DNA of 64,000 nt from Clostridia bacterium (GTDB taxonomy: Bacteria > Bacillota > Clostridia > CAKSNL01 > HGM11501). The DNA lies in contig JAFQQJ010000015.1 in the NCBI GenBank assembly GCA_017411325.1, forward strand, positions 50,815-114,814, in the 5' to 3' direction. Shown piece after piece: positions 16,978 to 26,224 of this stretch. Each line of letters opens with the position of its first letter. The first letter of the stretch is position 1. The notes under the pieces are model-generated. The model ran no database searches and was not told the DNA's origin. It was given only the letters and a program-made list of their open reading frames with translations. Both the position numbers and the translations under genes were made by a program.

Positions 16978-18343
16978 ATTTCTCTATTACCGCCGTTACA
17001 ATAGAATGAGCATCTAAGTTAAATTCTTTAATATACCCATCCATTCTTACGATGCAGGGGAGGTTTTGGTTGGTTCTGTTAAGAAGCACCGAAACCACTG
17101 TTCCGTCGGGATTTTTGAATGCAACGGTCTCTACGTTGTGATTATAAGAGCTTGATGCAACAACCTTTGCCCCGGGCACAACAAATTTACTGTAATGACC
17201 AATGTAATAATAGGATAGCCTGTATATAAGTTCGTTCGTCTCTTTATTGTAGTAAACGGGGGCATCGACGGAGCATCCTCTGCCTTCTCTGTTATGGAAG
17301 GGCCCGTTATTTTCGTCAACTAAAAGATTCCAGTCGCAGAAATAATGTGTTCCGTTATTGAAGCATCCTGATATATCGTGGGCATAGTATTCGGCGAATT
17401 CCAGATTGTATTCTTCTTTTATTCCGCTTCCCGGGATAGCACGGCATCCTTCGCTTTCGATGCTTATTTTATCGGGATATTTTGTATTGAATGCCTTAAG
17501 CTCGCCAAAGTGGTCGCCCGAGTACCAGTGATATGCAATTCCGTCACAGTATTTTCCGTTGTCGCTTTCTAAAATCGCTTTTGCTCTTTCGTAAACTCTT
17601 TCTCTGCAATGATCATAGCAAAGAATTTTCACGCCGCTTCCTTCGAGCTCTTTACCGAGATAGCCCAAAAAAGCCGCTTCTTCCTCGGGTGTATAGAGGC
17701 AGGACTCCCATATCTGATGATGCCTCGGCTCATTTTGCATTGTTACGCCCCAGATGTTAATTCCGTTTTCTTTGCACGCTTCAATATACTTTCTGAAATA
17801 CTTAGCCCAGAGAGGATAACATTCCTTTTTAAGGTGTCCGCCGATTCTTGAATTATTGGTTTTCATATAGGAAGGGGGAGACCAGGGTGATGAAAACAAA
17901 GTGAGTTCTGTATATTTTTCTGCCGCCTTTATAAAAGGAAAAACCGCTTTTTTATCGTGCGAAATATCAAATGTGTCAAGAGTTTCGTCGCCTTCTTCAA
18001 CATAGGTATAATCCTCTGTAGAAAAGTCACAGCTTCCTATGCTAAGTCTTCCGAGGGTGTAGCCGATTCCGTCCTTTTTATCAAAGTATGCCTTTTCAAG
18101 CTCCGCTTTTTTATCCTCAGGCATAATACTCCATACTGTTGCGGCTGTATCGCTGAAGGCACCGCCCATACCGCCATAGGTCTGAAGCTCAACATCGCTG
18201 TGAATATTAATAAGACGAGATTCAACATCTCCCGGATGGCCCTGTTCTTCTATTATATCGGTATTTTTATACTGCATATTATCTTCAACGGTTTTCGTAA
18301 GTCTTTTTCCGTTCTGATCGGTAACATAAAAAACAACTTTCAT
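16976..18343 (-). CDS. Glycoside hydrolase family 30, cytosolic
   Basis: 455 residues of the GH30 fold (GGMGGAFSDTAATVW near 57, SSPWSPPSYM near 151). The acid/base Glu is E205 in TMQNEPRHH and the likely nucleophile is E298 in IESEGC. A C-terminal beta sandwich ends the protein. GH30 enzymes act on beta-glucosyl, beta-xylosyl or beta-1,6-glucan bonds; the subfamily cannot be fixed by eye. No signal peptide, so an intracellular substrate is likely. Second gene of an operon with GH92, 20 bp apart. Confidence 0.88.
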   Translation of the reverse strand: MKVVFYVTDQNGKRLTKTVEDNMQYKNTDIIEEQGHPGDVESRLINIHSDVELQTYGGMGGAFSDTAATVWSIMPEDKKAELEKAYFDKKDGIGYTLGRLSIGSCDFSTEDYTYVEEGDETLDTFDISHDKKAVFPFIKAAEKYTELTLFSSPWSPPSYMKTNNSRIGGHLKKECYPLWAKYFRKYIEACKENGINIWGVTMQNEPRHHQIWESCLYTPEEEAAFLGYLGKELEGSGVKILCYDHCRERVYERAKAILESDNGKYCDGIAYHWYSGDHFGELKAFNTKYPDKISIESEGCRAIPGSGIKEEYNLEFAEYYAHDISGCFNNGTHYFCDWNLLVDENNGPFHNREGRGCSVDAPVYYNKETNELIYRLSYYYIGHYSKFVVPGAKVVASSSYNHNVETVAFKNPDGTVVSVLLNRTNQNLPCIVRMDGYIKEFNLDAHSIVTAVIEK

Positions 18344-18363
18344 TTAATCAACTCCATTGTGTT

Positions 18364-20457
18364 TTATTTCATCTTGAATTCCAGTTTTCCGCCTTGCATA
18401 AGTTCTTTTGCAGAAATGGTATAGTTTTCGATTGTTTTTCCGTTAAAGGCAATGGATTCAACCTGATAATTTTCAGGTGATAAATTATCTGCAGTGATGA
18501 AAAGATCATTTCCGCTTGAAAGCTTTATTTCGGCTTTTTTAATATGAGGAGAGCCCAACAGGAATTCGCCGGTACCCGGAACAGGGAAGAGACCGAGAGC
18601 ATTCCATACAAAGCAGGCAGAAAGTCCGCCGGAATCATTATTTCCGGGAAGTCCGCCTTTGCCGGTTTTATAAGAGTCGGTAACGCACGCGTGGATTATT
18701 TCACATAATCTGTCGTGCCTTCCTGCATATATGTATGCATATGGTGCTTCTAAGTCACATTCGTTATTAAAGCCCTGGAAACGGTGGTAAGCAGTTTCTG
18801 ATATTTCCCTGTCAGCACCCTGATGTGTTATCTGTTTAAGACTTTCTTTTCCAAATCCGAAAAAGTCATCAAGGAGTCCGGAAAAGCTTTCCTTTCCGCC
18901 TGCAAGCTTTACGCGCTCATCCATATATTTATGAAGTCTGAAGGAGTAGGTGTAACGGTCACCTTCGTAATATATCGAATTTTCGGTTAAAAGTCCGTCT
19001 TTTTTATCATATGCATTAATCCAGTTTGATGCAAGGGGCAGAAGTTCGGTTTTAAGTGATTCATCATCTGTAATATCAAAAGTACATATGCAGGCATCTG
19101 CCATATCAAGTATATGAGTCGCCCTTTCAAAAGTACCGTTTTTAATAAAGTCTTTATTTGAGTCAAGCGAAAGCTCTCGTCTTATACAATCTGTAACAGT
19201 TTTTTTGTCAATTCCTTTTATTCCATAGTGGCAGGCGTTAATAAGAGTTATGATTCCCAGCATCTTTGCCTGCTCTTCGCAAGGGAATTTGTCGGCAAGA
19301 ACTATGGAGCAGGGGATTCTTCCTAAGGTTTCGCTTGTATTAATCAGTGCTTTTGTAATCTTTTCCGCCATATCGGGATAAAATGCCATGATAAGCGGAA
19401 GGGATGTTTTATACTGATCCCACAGCGTAGCAAAATCCGTTACGAGCTCATTTTTTATTCCAAGTAACTCTTCTCCCGACATATCTACAGGCTTAATAAG
19501 GCTGTGATAAAGGTTTGAATAAAACTTCTTTTTTAATTCTTCATCGTCCGTTTCTATGGCTATCCTTGAAAGATATCCGTTCCATATTTTATAGGCTTTT
19601 TCTGCCGTTTCTGAAAATGATTCCGTGCTGTTATTTATATTTTCAAGAGCTTTAGCAGAGCTTATTGTAGAATAAGAAACTTTTAAGGTGATTTCATCTC
19701 CCTCAAAATCGAAAACCGCACCGAAGCTTTCGGATACATCACTGACAGATAAGGAATCAGAAATTGTTTCGCATAAATTTTCAAACAGCTCACATCTTAC
19801 ATAGCGGCCTTCTGCTTTAACGGCAAAATAAAGCTTTACTCCGGAAAGCACCGCTTCAAAGAGAACCTCACCTTTCTGAGTAAGTTTCAGGGATGCATCT
19901 TCTATCGAAGAGTTATATGCTGTTCCTAATTTCTTTAATATGCCGTTATTGGAAAAATCAACCGCAACACGCCCGCGCGGATTTTTGAATTTATACAAAT
20001 GATAAGCCGTTGAACTGTTTACGGTTAAAGAGCAGGAAACAGCATTGAAATCCGTTGAATAGAAGCCGGGAACGGCTTTTTCGTTTGTGTTTTCGTGAAA
20101 TTCCGCTATATTCTTTATATCTCCGTAAAACGGCGTTACTATTGCGTAGTTATAATAAAATCCGATTGCTCCGGTACCGGACTGATGCAGATGGGAAAAG
20201 CCTCGTATCATCTGCTTTTCGCTTATCTTATATATACCCCCGCAGGAATTGGGGCAATGGTTGCCGTAGCCTGTAGGATATCCGCCGCTATATGCTCCTG
20301 CCGACATCTTGCCGAAGGGAAGCACGGCGTGGGGAGTGGTGTTTCCGCATATTGCCTTTATATAAAACCATTTTGAAGCAGGACCGTTTTCGGGGAAATT
20401 GTCAACTTCGCCATTACCGTAAAATACATCGGCATAGCGGCAAAAATCTTTTTCCAT
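18364..20457 (-). CDS. Glycoside hydrolase family 92 (alpha-mannosidase type), cytosolic
   Basis: 697 residues. GH92 hallmarks: GNTTPHAVLPFGKMSAGAYSG near residues 38–58, the FNNECDLEAPYAYIYAGR segment that should hold the general acid Glu, and GLPGNNDSGGLSACFVWNALG with the general base Asp. Known GH92 enzymes are Ca2+-dependent inverting exo-alpha-mannosidases acting on N-glycan or yeast mannan. There is no signal peptide, unlike most Bacteroides examples. RBS AAGGAG before ATG 20457; transcribed from 20486–20514. Confidence 0.9.
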   Translation of the reverse strand: MEKDFCRYADVFYGNGEVDNFPENGPASKWFYIKAICGNTTPHAVLPFGKMSAGAYSGGYPTGYGNHCPNSCGGIYKISEKQMIRGFSHLHQSGTGAIGFYYNYAIVTPFYGDIKNIAEFHENTNEKAVPGFYSTDFNAVSCSLTVNSSTAYHLYKFKNPRGRVAVDFSNNGILKKLGTAYNSSIEDASLKLTQKGEVLFEAVLSGVKLYFAVKAEGRYVRCELFENLCETISDSLSVSDVSESFGAVFDFEGDEITLKVSYSTISSAKALENINNSTESFSETAEKAYKIWNGYLSRIAIETDDEELKKKFYSNLYHSLIKPVDMSGEELLGIKNELVTDFATLWDQYKTSLPLIMAFYPDMAEKITKALINTSETLGRIPCSIVLADKFPCEEQAKMLGIITLINACHYGIKGIDKKTVTDCIRRELSLDSNKDFIKNGTFERATHILDMADACICTFDITDDESLKTELLPLASNWINAYDKKDGLLTENSIYYEGDRYTYSFRLHKYMDERVKLAGGKESFSGLLDDFFGFGKESLKQITHQGADREISETAYHRFQGFNNECDLEAPYAYIYAGRHDRLCEIIHACVTDSYKTGKGGLPGNNDSGGLSACFVWNALGLFPVPGTGEFLLGSPHIKKAEIKLSSGNDLFITADNLSPENYQVESIAFNGKTIENYTISAKELMQGGKLEFKMK

Positions 20458-20485
20458 ATTAAAACACTCCTTTTTGTTTTTTCAC

Positions 20486-20514
20486 ATTATAACATCTGAA
20501 TAATTAAAAATCAA
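20486..20514 (-). promoter_or_regulatory. Promoter of the GH92–GH30 operon
   Basis: Minus strand TTGATT (20509–20514) and TATAAT (20486–20491), 17-bp spacer. It lies back to back with the first copy of the 28-bp repeat. Confidence 0.82.
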
Positions 20515-20546
20515 CTGAAAAATAATTTATTATTATCATAAAATAG

Positions 20547-20574
20547 CTTGAAATAAATGTAAATGTGTGGTATA
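20547..20574 (+). repeat. 28-bp direct repeat, copy 1 (also a promoter core)
   Basis: Identical over 28 bp to 22097–22124. It contains TTGAAA (20548–20553), a 17-bp spacer ending TGTGG, and TATATT (20571–20576, last two bases outside the repeat). It would drive the two-gene membrane module. Confidence 0.9.
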
Positions 20575-20680
20575 TTAAATTCAAGAGAACTATTGCGCTG
20601 AGTTACGCCTTTGTTTTATCATATATTTTAATTTAGTAAGTTGATTATTCGTAAAAGATAAAATGTAAGGAGAGAGTTTC

Positions 20681-20977
20681 GTGATATTATTTTTTTTAGG
20701 AATCGCAACGTCTATACTTGGAATTGTTGGTCTTTTTATTGAACAATATACCCTTGTTTACATAAGTGCTGGTTTTTATGTAGTCGAAACTATTTGCGGA
20801 CTAATTACAGGAGAATTAAAAAATTTAGGAACAACAATTTTTACAATTTGTGTTTCTGCCATTGTTGCAGCGTTTACGTCTTTCGGACTATTGAATTCGA
20901 TTTGTGTGGGATTAACAATAGAAAGCGCTGTAATGAGTATTCTTGGAACAGTATTCTTTTTTGTATCTTTTAAATAA
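20681..20977 (+). CDS. Small polytopic membrane protein of unknown function
   Basis: 98 residues from GTG 20681, six bases after AAGGAGAG. Nearly all hydrophobic, with about three membrane helices (FFLGIATSILGIVGLFI, IFTICVSAIVAAFTSFGLL, SAVMSILGTVFFFVSF). Not recognised. Ends 37 bp before the next gene, with which it likely forms an operon. Confidence 0.65.
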   Translation: MILFFLGIATSILGIVGLFIEQYTLVYISAGFYVVETICGLITGELKNLGTTIFTICVSAIVAAFTSFGLLNSICVGLTIESAVMSILGTVFFFVSFK

Positions 20978-21014
20978 TAAATAGTTATTATATCAATAGA
21001 ACAAGGTGATTGAT

Positions 21015-21962
21015 TTGGCAGCAAATTACTCAAACGAATATATGCAATTAATGAAGGAAATATCTAAAAGTTATTCCTGTACACACGGAAAAGTTTCCGA
21101 AGCTTTTTTGGTTAATGACAACGAAGATAAAATAGATCGCATATCCATTGTCGTTACGATCATCGTTATTTTGGCCATAGTTTGCGCTATAAGTAGCGTT
21201 TTTCATTTGATTTTCGCTTCAATAATAAGCGCATTGAATATTCTTATGATTTTTATTTTTTTATTAATACTTGCCGGCTTTGTTATATTTGTTCCGTTTA
21301 TTATAGAAAGCATTTTTAAACCGATTTTAGAGTTGAAAAAAGGTGACGAGATTTTTTACAATCAAGAAAAGACATGCCATTGCGCCGTAGCTGGATATTT
21401 TTATTATTCGGCCCATATTAGAGGAAATAAATCAGCCTCAAAGCGACTTGAAATGCTGCTGAAAACCCCAGAACTTTTGTCGTTTTTCTCAATTAATGGA
21501 TTAGCCGAAAATTCAAAAGAAAAAAATCACCAAAAAACATTTTTAGGAATCGAAATAGTATATATAGAAGAATATAGAGCATTCGTAACAGAATATTATG
21601 GTGACCGATTACAAAAGCCAAAAGAATACGCATTGTTTTATGAAACCAATGCGAAAATGTTTAGTAACCAAATATTTTATTATGACAAACTTAAAAATGA
21701 AACTCATTATGAAATAGAAAATTTAGATTTCGGAGAATCAGATTTATATTCAAAAGCTCGTGATTGTCACTATAAATGGTATATGGGAGACGAAAGTAAT
21801 AGGATTCTATTTAAGAAATTATATCTTAATGATGTGGTCTTAAAAAAACATCAAGAGCATATAAAAAAATTAAACGAAGAAACAGATTATATATTTAGCC
21901 GTAGCGATGATTCGTTAACATTTGATCATTTAATGAATTCTGTTGTTAATAATATAAAATGA
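21015..21962 (+). CDS. Membrane protein with large cytosolic C-terminal domain, unknown function
   Basis: 315 residues from TTG 21015 (AAGGTGAT upstream). An N-terminal ~40-residue soluble segment is followed by two adjacent membrane helices (roughly residues 44–66 and 70–97) and a ~215-residue soluble, Lys/Glu-rich domain containing KKGDEIFYNQEKTCHCAVAG, ETNAKMFSNQIFYYDKL and HYKWYMGDESNRILF. I do not recognise the family. Base composition is visibly more AT-rich than the flanking genes, with more AAA, ATA and TTA codons, suggesting separate origin. Confidence 0.7.
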   Translation: MAANYSNEYMQLMKEISKSYSCTHGKVSEAFLVNDNEDKIDRISIVVTIIVILAIVCAISSVFHLIFASIISALNILMIFIFLLILAGFVIFVPFIIESIFKPILELKKGDEIFYNQEKTCHCAVAGYFYYSAHIRGNKSASKRLEMLLKTPELLSFFSINGLAENSKEKNHQKTFLGIEIVYIEEYRAFVTEYYGDRLQKPKEYALFYETNAKMFSNQIFYYDKLKNETHYEIENLDFGESDLYSKARDCHYKWYMGDESNRILFKKLYLNDVVLKKHQEHIKKLNEETDYIFSRSDDSLTFDHLMNSVVNNIK

Positions 21963-22020
21963 TTCAAAATATTACAAAACACCAATCGATAAGCATTATG
22001 CATAAAGTTTAATAATAAAG

Positions 22021-22060
22021 AGAACAAGTAAGGAATTTAAGACAATTACTTGTTCTTTTT
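22021..22060 (+). terminator. Terminator of the two-gene membrane module
   Basis: Stem AGAACAAGTAA (22021–22031) / TTACTTGTTCT (22046–22056) with a 14-base loop and a T run. Confidence 0.82.
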
Positions 22061-22096
22061 ATTATAAAAAAATATTTCATCTTATTGACGAATTTA

Positions 22097-22124
22097 CTTG
22101 AAATAAATGTAAATGTGTGGTATA
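22097..22124 (+). repeat. 28-bp direct repeat, copy 2 (transketolase promoter core)
   Basis: Identical to 20547–20574. Gives TTGAAA (22098–22103), 17-bp spacer, TATACT (22121–22126): the apparent promoter of the transketolase operon. Confidence 0.9.
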
Positions 22125-22164
22125 CTTGTTATCGAAATACATATGCGAGAAGGAGCGGTTTGAA

Positions 22165-22995
22165 TTGCAGAACAGAGAACTTGAAAAAATAGCATACAAC
22201 ATTAGAAAAAACGCTGTAACGGCAGTATATCATGCGGCAGCCGGCCACCCGGGCGGTTCGCTTTCCATAGCTGACCTTATGGCGGTTCTTTATTTTGAGG
22301 AAATGAACATTGATCCTGAAAATCCCAAGAAGGAGGACAGGGACAGATTTGTTCTTTCAAAGGGACATTGCAGTCCCGCTCTTTACGGTGCACTTGCTGA
22401 GAGAGGCTTTTTCCCCAAGGAAGACCTTAAAACCTTCCGTCATACAGACAGTTACCTTCAGGGACATCCCGATATGAAGGGTGTTCCCGGTGTTGATATG
22501 TCAACAGGCTCACTTGGTATGGGCGTTTCTGCAGCTTGCGGTATGGCACTTTCCGGTAAGATTTATAAAAATGATTACAGAGTATATGCCGTACTTGGTG
22601 ACGGTGAAATTGAAGAAGGTCAGGTTTGGGAAGCGGCAATGTACGCAAGCCATTATAAGCTTGATAATCTTTGCATATTTGTTGACGTAAACGGCCTTCA
22701 GATTGACGGTGCAACAAAGGACGTTATGAATTCTGCACCCATTGATAAGAAGTACGAAGCTTTCGGCTGGAATGTAGTTGTAATTGACGGTCATAACTAT
22801 GACGAGATAAGAGCGGCTATTAAAAATGCGAAGGAAACCAAGGACAAGCCCACAGCGGTTATTATGAATACCACAAAGGGCAAGGGTGTATCCTATATGG
22901 AAAATTCCGTTGAATGGCACGGAAAAGCGCCCAACGAAGAACAGTACAACATAGCAATACAAGAGCTTGATGCATATCTTGCAAAGCTTAACTAA
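22165..22995 (+). CDS. tktA: Transketolase, N-terminal subunit
   Basis: 276-residue TPP-binding half of a split transketolase, which moves two-carbon units between sugar phosphates in the non-oxidative pentose phosphate pathway. The TPP/Mg motif is GDGEIEEGQVWEA; HPGGSLSIADL and SKGHCSPALY are also present. I start at TTG 22165, nine bases after GAAGGAG. The partner subunit follows after 15 bp. Confidence 0.95.
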   Translation: MQNRELEKIAYNIRKNAVTAVYHAAAGHPGGSLSIADLMAVLYFEEMNIDPENPKKEDRDRFVLSKGHCSPALYGALAERGFFPKEDLKTFRHTDSYLQGHPDMKGVPGVDMSTGSLGMGVSAACGMALSGKIYKNDYRVYAVLGDGEIEEGQVWEAAMYASHYKLDNLCIFVDVNGLQIDGATKDVMNSAPIDKKYEAFGWNVVVIDGHNYDEIRAAIKNAKETKDKPTAVIMNTTKGKGVSYMENSVEWHGKAPNEEQYNIAIQELDAYLAKLN

Positions 22996-23010
22996 AGGAG
23001 GGGAAGGATA

Positions 23011-23946
23011 ATGGCTAAAAAGGCAACAAGAGAAGCTTACGGTGAGGCTTTAAGAGAATTCGCCGAGAAGTATGACTACGTGGTTTTGGATGCTGACCTT
23101 GCAGAAGCAACAAAAACCGGGATTTTCAAAAAGGCTTATCCTGACCGTTTCTTTGATACGGGTATTGCAGAAGCGAATATGATAAGCGTTGCAGCAGGTA
23201 TTGCTTCAACAGGGAAAACTGTTTTTGCAAGCTCCTTTGCAATGTTTGCGGCAGGAAGAGCATATGAACAGATAAGAAACTCTGTTGGTTATCCTCATCT
23301 TAACGTAAAAATCGGTGCAACTCACGCCGGAATTACAGTTGGTGAAGACGGTGCAACACATCAGTGTCTTGAAGATATCGCTTTAATGCGTTCAATCCCC
23401 GGTATGGTTGTAATCAATCCTGCAGATGCAGTTGAAGCTAAAGCTGCAGTTGAATTTGCAATTCAGTACAAAGGTCCCGTTTACTTAAGATTCTGCCGTC
23501 TTGCATCAGAAGATATTTTTGATGCCGAAACCTTTAAGTTTGAGCTTGGAAAGGCACAGGAGTTAAAGGAAGGAACAGATGTTACGATAATCACAACCGG
23601 TCTTATGGCAACAGCATCTTTGGAAGCTTCTGAATTGCTTAAGGCAGAAGGAATTTCTGCAAGAGTAATAAATATGGCATCAATAAAGCCTATCGACGAA
23701 GAAATTATCGTTAAGGCATCCAAAGAAACCGGAGCAATCGTAACCGTTGAAGACCACAGCGTAATCGGCGGTCTCGGAACAGCAGTTGCGGATGTATTGG
23801 CTGAAAAAGCTCCTGCAATCCTTCGTAAAATCGGAGTACAGGATAAGTTTGGAAGAAGCGGTAAGCCCGCAGAGCTCTTAAAGGTTTACGGTATGACAGC
23901 AGAAGATATTGCCGCTGCGGCAAAGGATGCAATAAATAATAAATAA
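23011..23946 (+). CDS. tktB: Transketolase, C-terminal subunit
   Basis: 311-residue pyrimidine-binding and C-terminal domains of the split transketolase. DADLAEATKTGIFKKAYPDRFFDTGIAE region, THAGITVGEDGATHQ and VEDHSVIGGLG are characteristic. RBS AAAGGAGGGG. The split form is normal in Clostridia and not a frameshift. Confidence 0.95.
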   Translation: MAKKATREAYGEALREFAEKYDYVVLDADLAEATKTGIFKKAYPDRFFDTGIAEANMISVAAGIASTGKTVFASSFAMFAAGRAYEQIRNSVGYPHLNVKIGATHAGITVGEDGATHQCLEDIALMRSIPGMVVINPADAVEAKAAVEFAIQYKGPVYLRFCRLASEDIFDAETFKFELGKAQELKEGTDVTIITTGLMATASLEASELLKAEGISARVINMASIKPIDEEIIVKASKETGAIVTVEDHSVIGGLGTAVADVLAEKAPAILRKIGVQDKFGRSGKPAELLKVYGMTAEDIAAAAKDAINNK

Positions 23947-23955
23947 TCTGGCTTT

Positions 23956-23986
23956 TACAGGGCTGTTTTATGCAGCCCTGTAATTT
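23956..23986 (+). terminator. Probable terminator after transketolase
   Basis: Stem TACAGGGCTG (23956–23965) / CAGCCCTGTA (23973–23982) with a weak ATTTT tail. No clear promoter for pcrA follows, so read-through is possible. Confidence 0.65.
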
Positions 23987-24018
23987 TGCTAAAGTAACCC
24001 GAAAGGAAGAATATAAAA

Positions 24019-26208
24019 ATGAGCGAGCTACTTGCAGGATTAAATCCTGAGCAGCATAAAGCGGTGACAGCTCCCGATGGCCCTCTTTTGATTTTAGCAG
24101 GTGCCGGAAGCGGCAAGACAAGGGTTTTAACACACCGCATAGCATATTTACTTAACGAAAGAAATGTTTCTCCATACAGCATTCTTGCGATAACATTTAC
24201 AAATAAAGCGGCGGCAGAAATGCGCGAGCGTCTCACAAAGCTCTGCGGAAGCGATGCAGACCTTATGTGGATAAAAACCTTCCATGGTGCATGCCTTGCA
24301 ATTTTAAGACGAAATGCCGAATATCTTGGTTATCGCCAGGGTTTTAATATTTACGACGATTCCGATCAGAAAACCGTTGTAAAGGAATGTATGAGAAGGC
24401 TTAATATAGATTCAGATAAAATCCCCGTTAAAAACTGCCTTTCTGTAATTTCCGACGCAAAGAACAAAATGATTACTCCTGAAGAGTTTTTGGCATCCTA
24501 CGGAAACGACTATTTAAGAAGCATTTATATGAGGGTTTATGCAGAATATCAGAAAACTCTCCTTTCCAATAACGCCATGGATTTTGACGATCTTATAATG
24601 TGCACCGTAAGGCTTTTTAAGGAAAATAAAGAGGTATTGGATTTTTACAGAAATAAATTCAAGTTCATATTGGTTGACGAATATCAGGATACAAACAACG
24701 CCCAGTATCAGCTTGTAAGCCTGCTCAGCAAAGAGCACAGAAACATCTGCGTTGTCGGCGATGATGATCAGAGTATTTATAAATTCCGCGGTGCCGATAT
24801 AAGAAATATTCTTGATTTTGAAAAGGAATTTACCGAGACAACAACAATCCGTCTTGAACAGAATTACCGTTCAACTCAGAATATTTTAGATGCCGCAAAC
24901 GGTGTAATTGAGCATAACACCGGAAGAAAGGGCAAAAATCTCTGGACAGACGAAGGAAAGGGCGAGCTTATAAAGATTTATAAAGCCGATAACGAATATG
25001 CAGAAGCTGATTTTATAGCAGGAAAAATCAACGAACTTCGTAAAACCACCGCACTTTCCGATATGGTTGTACTTTTCAGAACAAACAATCAGTCCCGTGC
25101 GCTTGAAGAAAGATTCAGAATGTCCGGTATACCGCACAGACTTTTATCGGGCTTGCGCTTCTACGACCGAAAGGAAATAAAGGATATAATGGCATACCTT
25201 CATGTTATTGTAAATCCTGATGACGATGTAAGTGTGAAAAGAAGTATAAACGAGCCGAAAAGGGGAATAGGTAAGACTTCCATGGAAAAGGCTGACGAAA
25301 TCGCTCACGAGCGAGGCATAAGCCTTTATGAAGCAATCGTTAACTATTCTTCGGAAATAGGCAAAAGCGGGGCTAAAATGCTTGAATACGCCTCTTTAAT
25401 TGAAGAACTGAGACAGGAAGCGGACACAATGAAGCTCGGCGAATTCGTTGAAAAGGTTATAAAGAAAACAGGCTACCTTGCTGCACTGGAGCTTAATGAC
25501 GATGTGGAATCCAAGTCAAGAATTGATAACTTGGGAGAACTGATAAGCGGTGCTAAAAGCTTCGAGGAAAGCGAAGAGGATGCATCGCTCAGAAACTATG
25601 TGGACAGCATTTCTCTTGTTTCCGACATTGACAACTATGACGAAGATGAAGACAGTGTCACACTTATGACCATACATATGGCTAAAGGTCTTGAATTCCC
25701 TGTTGTATTTATCGCAGGATGTGAGGACGGACTTTTTCCCAGCGAACGTTCAAAATACGAGGAAGACGGCATAGAAGAGGAAAGAAGACTTGCCTATGTT
25801 GCTATAACAAGAGCCAAAAAAGAGCTTTTTATGACCTATGCAAATCAGCGTAAGGTTTTTGGTAAAACAGAGTTTCACAAGCCTTCCATGTTCTTATCGG
25901 AAATACCGGAAAAATGTAAGGATGATATAACTCCTAAGCCTAAATTCGGAGGATTTGATGTATCGAATTATACCTTTGGAGAGCCTAAAGCACAAACCGT
26001 TAATTTCAAATCGTTTACACAAACTAAAACATCGGCACCTGTTAAATTTGATTTCGCGGTTGGTGACAGGGTTAAACACGGAAAATTCGGTGAAGGCACC
26101 GTTTTAGAGGCTCAGGCCGTGGGTAACGATATGAGGCTTAAAATTAACTTTGATGCACACGGTGAAAAGAATCTGATGGCAGTATATGCTAAGCTTACAA
26201 AGGTTTAA
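24019..26208 (+). CDS. pcrA: ATP-dependent DNA helicase PcrA (UvrD/Rep, SF1)
   Basis: 729-residue 3'–5' helicase for repair and replication-fork maintenance. Walker A AGAGSGKT near residue 28, motif II VDEYQDTN near 220, GDDDQSIYKFRGAD, QNYRSTQNI, VTLMTIHMAKGLEFPVVF and VAITRAKKELF are in order. The C-terminal Tudor-like tail (VGDRVKHGKFGEGTV), which binds RNA polymerase in PcrA, is present. RBS GAAAGGAAG. Confidence 0.97.
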   Translation: MSELLAGLNPEQHKAVTAPDGPLLILAGAGSGKTRVLTHRIAYLLNERNVSPYSILAITFTNKAAAEMRERLTKLCGSDADLMWIKTFHGACLAILRRNAEYLGYRQGFNIYDDSDQKTVVKECMRRLNIDSDKIPVKNCLSVISDAKNKMITPEEFLASYGNDYLRSIYMRVYAEYQKTLLSNNAMDFDDLIMCTVRLFKENKEVLDFYRNKFKFILVDEYQDTNNAQYQLVSLLSKEHRNICVVGDDDQSIYKFRGADIRNILDFEKEFTETTTIRLEQNYRSTQNILDAANGVIEHNTGRKGKNLWTDEGKGELIKIYKADNEYAEADFIAGKINELRKTTALSDMVVLFRTNNQSRALEERFRMSGIPHRLLSGLRFYDRKEIKDIMAYLHVIVNPDDDVSVKRSINEPKRGIGKTSMEKADEIAHERGISLYEAIVNYSSEIGKSGAKMLEYASLIEELRQEADTMKLGEFVEKVIKKTGYLAALELNDDVESKSRIDNLGELISGAKSFEESEEDASLRNYVDSISLVSDIDNYDEDEDSVTLMTIHMAKGLEFPVVFIAGCEDGLFPSERSKYEEDGIEEERRLAYVAITRAKKELFMTYANQRKVFGKTEFHKPSMFLSEIPEKCKDDITPKPKFGGFDVSNYTFGEPKAQTVNFKSFTQTKTSAPVKFDFAVGDRVKHGKFGEGTVLEAQAVGNDMRLKINFDAHGEKNLMAVYAKLTKV

Positions 26209-26224
26209 TTAAAGGAGAATTTTT

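Larger units (their letters stand above)
20547..22124 (+). other. Two-gene membrane module bounded by 28-bp direct repeats
   Basis: A 1.55-kb unit: promoter copy, two AT-rich genes of unknown function, a terminator, then the second copy of the same promoter, which drives transketolase. No transposase or integrase is inside. The layout looks like insertion at a promoter or att-like site, or recombination between promoter copies. Confidence 0.6.

Noticed and set aside
22165..23946. Transketolase broken by a frameshift
   Set aside because: The two-subunit form with its own RBS for the second gene is normal in this group.
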